A DNA stretch of 14,741 nt from Prevotella sp. CAG:891 (GTDB taxonomy: Bacteria > Bacteroidota > Bacteroidia > Bacteroidales > Bacteroidaceae), in the NCBI GenBank assembly GCA_000437675.1, contig FR901737.1, positions 13,730 to 28,470 of the forward strand. The letters run 5' to 3'. Position numbers and translations under genes: made by a program. The notes under the pieces were generated by a model. That model saw nothing but the letters and a program-made list of their open reading frames with translations. It ran no database searches and had not been told where the DNA came from. Position 1 is the stretch's first letter; every line of letters begins with the position of its first letter. Shown piece by piece: positions 13,830-14,741 of this stretch.

Positions 13830-14534
13830 TCACTTCACCACCGTAGCCCGTACGATGCGCACATCCGTTTTCGGGCGGTTATCAGCGTTGCGCTCCACCC
13901 ACTGAATTTGGTCCACGATGTCAAGGCCCTCAATCACCTCGCCAAACACCGTGTACAGCCCATCCAAGTGCGGTGCACCCCCATACGAGCGATACACCTC
14001 CTTCACCTCAGGCGTCAGTTTAATTTTTCCACCCGTTTGTTCGTCAAGGTACTCCTGCGCAGCCGCCAGCTGGTCATCGTCGAACATTCGGCCGTTCACG
14101 ATGTAGAACTGCGTCGACGACGACGCACGTTCCGGATTCACCTCGTCGCCCTCGCGTGCAGCCGCCAGCGCCCCACATTTGTGAAAGCGTTCAGGAAAGC
14201 GAATTTCAGCCGGAATGGTGTAAGCCTCAGGTGAGTCGCCCAATTTCTGTTCAGGCACGGCATGACGCGAAGCCGAGTCGCCCGCCTGAATCATGAAGCC
14301 CGGAATAACGCGGTGAAACAACAAGCCATCGTAGTAACCCTCGCGCACCAGTTTCAGGAAGTTGTCGCGATGTTTCGGCGTATCGTTGTACAGCGTCACA
14401 CGCACTCGACCCATTGTAGTTTCAATCAGCACCTCGTGTTGCAGCGAATCCGTTGCGTTTTGCGCCCGCATCCCCACAAAAGCCATAAGGCAGAGCCACA
14501 GCGCCACCCAATGTTTGCCAGTAATTCTGTTCAT
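13830..14534 (-). CDS. Secreted cyclophilin-type peptidyl-prolyl isomerase
   Basis: Cyclophilins catalyse cis-trans isomerisation of Xaa-Pro bonds. I start it at the ATG at 14534 (234 residues), since the frame upstream begins only with TTG at 14540. Residues 1-24 look like a Sec signal peptide: MNRITGKH, then the hydrophobic WVALWLCLMAFVG, then MRA before Gln25. There is no lipobox, so the product is probably periplasmic. The cyclophilin domain has FHRVIPGFMIQAGD (73-86) with the catalytic-type Arg75, STQFYIVNG (140-148) and HLDGLYTVFGEV (189-200). An insertion of about 40 residues (149-188) between the last two is longer than in small cyclophilins. QAGD replaces the common QGGD. It converges on rplQ and belongs to a separate unit. 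Confidence 0.93.
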   Translation of the reverse strand: MNRITGKHWVALWLCLMAFVGMRAQNATDSLQHEVLIETTMGRVRVTLYNDTPKHRDNFLKLVREGYYDGLLFHRVIPGFMIQAGDSASRHAVPEQKLGDSPEAYTIPAEIRFPERFHKCGALAAAREGDEVNPERASSSTQFYIVNGRMFDDDQLAAAQEYLDEQTGGKIKLTPEVKEVYRSYGGAPHLDGLYTVFGEVIEGLDIVDQIQWVERNADNRPKTDVRIVRATVVK

Positions 14535-14606
14535 TTTCAACCTTATTTAAATGTAAGTGTTCAAAATTCTTTTTCAGCCTTAAGAAGTCATCTAAACTTT
14601 TCTGAC

Positions 14607-14649
14607 GAAGATTTGATTTGGAGATTTATCTCTTCTAAATTCAATCTTC
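14607..14649. repeat. Imperfect hairpin upstream of the cyclophilin gene
   Basis: GAAGATTTGA (14607-14616) pairs with TCAATCTTC (14641-14649) with one bulged base. Inside, GAGA (14621-14624) pairs with TCTC (14629-14632) around TTTA, and the flanking ATTT and AAAT can also pair. The whole makes an imperfect stem of about 18 pairs, 73 bases upstream of the cyclophilin start codon. Its role is unknown. Confidence 0.5.
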
Positions 14650-14687
14650 ACCTTTCTTTTTGGTCGTTTTTTGACCTTTCATCAGTC

Positions 14688-14703
14688 GTGTAGCTCGCTA
14701 CAC
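14688..14703. repeat. Perfect short inverted repeat
   Basis: GTGTAGC (14688-14694) and GCTACAC (14697-14703) are perfect complements separated by TC; as RNA this would be a six-pair stem with a CTCG tetraloop. No T-run follows on the + strand; on the - strand the next bases are GACTGATG, so it is not a simple terminator. It could be an operator-like palindrome, part of a dispersed repeat, or chance. Confidence 0.45.
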
Positions 14704-14741
14704 TCCTTCTTCAAGGCCCAAAAACGCCTCAAAAATTAAGG

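Larger units (their letters stand above)
14535..14741. other. Gene-free 207-base region with several inverted repeats
   Basis: I see no credible coding frame here. It is the 5' leader and promoter region of the cyclophilin gene, read on the minus strand. No full Bacteroidota promoter (TTTG plus TAnnTTTG at the usual spacing) is clear; the closest -7-like match on the minus strand is TACATTTA, about 20 bases before the start codon, with no matching -33 element. The minus-strand leader has AAGG six bases before the ATG. Three inverted repeats are present: 14607-14649, 14662-14676 (GGTC with GACC around a T-rich loop) and 14688-14703. The right part may belong to the 3' end of a gene outside the window. 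Confidence 0.5.

Noticed and set aside
13582..13846. Two overlapping frames on opposite strands in the rplQ-cyclophilin gap (13598-13846 + and 13582-13833 -)
   Set aside because: Both run through the two terminator hairpins, and each overlaps a real gene end. The translations have no family resemblance; the region is explained by terminators.
14534..14540. Cyclophilin start at 14540
   Set aside because: The codon there is TTG; the ATG two codons later gives a normal signal peptide and needs no rare start.
14262..14693. Plus-strand frame of 143 residues over the cyclophilin 5' end and the right-edge region
   Set aside because: Most of it is antisense to the well-supported cyclophilin gene, and the remainder crosses the inverted repeats; no domain is visible.
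1..14741. CRISPR arrays, tRNA or rRNA genes, insertion sequences, phage or defence genes
   Set aside because: None were seen on reading both strands: no regularly spaced repeats, no tRNA-like cloverleaf, and no transposase or integrase motifs. Nearly all DNA is taken up by core housekeeping genes.

Overview
The window holds most of the conserved S10-spc-alpha ribosomal protein cluster of a bacterium. It ends with a convergent gene for a secreted peptidyl-prolyl isomerase. The organism is almost certainly a Bacteroidota member, most likely of the order Bacteroidales. The grounds are the protein sequences themselves (L2, L22, S14, L36 and RpoA read as the Bacteroidales versions), the order secY-map-infA-rpmJ-rpsM without adk, the cysteine-poor forms of L36 and S14, and AT-rich, Shine-Dalgarno-poor start regions. 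A Prevotellaceae-like member is possible, but I cannot fix the genus by eye.

Layout: positions 1 to about 3972 carry the rest of the S10 block (rplD 3' part, rplW, rplB, rpsS, rplV, rpsC, rplP, rpmC, rpsQ). Positions 3975-9482 carry the spc block (rplN, rplX, rplE, rpsN, rpsH, rplF, rplR, rpsE, rpmD, rplO, secY). Positions 9498-10638 carry map, infA and rpmJ. Positions 10668-13595 carry the alpha block (rpsM, rpsK, rpsD, rpoA, rplQ). All 28 genes are on the + strand with very short gaps or 1-base overlaps, so one long transcript is plausible. The largest gap inside the cluster is the 65 bases between rpsN and rpsH, which contains a small hairpin. An intrinsic terminator follows rplQ. A second, longer, apparently bidirectional terminator separates the cluster from the minus-strand cyclophilin gene (13830-14534). 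The last 207 bases hold no gene but carry several inverted repeats.

How the genes work together: the ribosomal proteins build both subunits, IF-1 starts translation, methionine aminopeptidase trims nascent N-termini, SecY forms the membrane protein channel, and RpoA nucleates RNA polymerase. Co-transcription ties the supply of translation, export and transcription machinery to growth.

I found no undescribed multi-gene system here; this is core genome. The points worth a second look are small: a textbook Shine-Dalgarno sequence before rplF in a lineage that mostly lacks them, the rpsN-rpsH gap hairpin, the repetitive tail of L17, and the structured non-coding DNA at the right edge.
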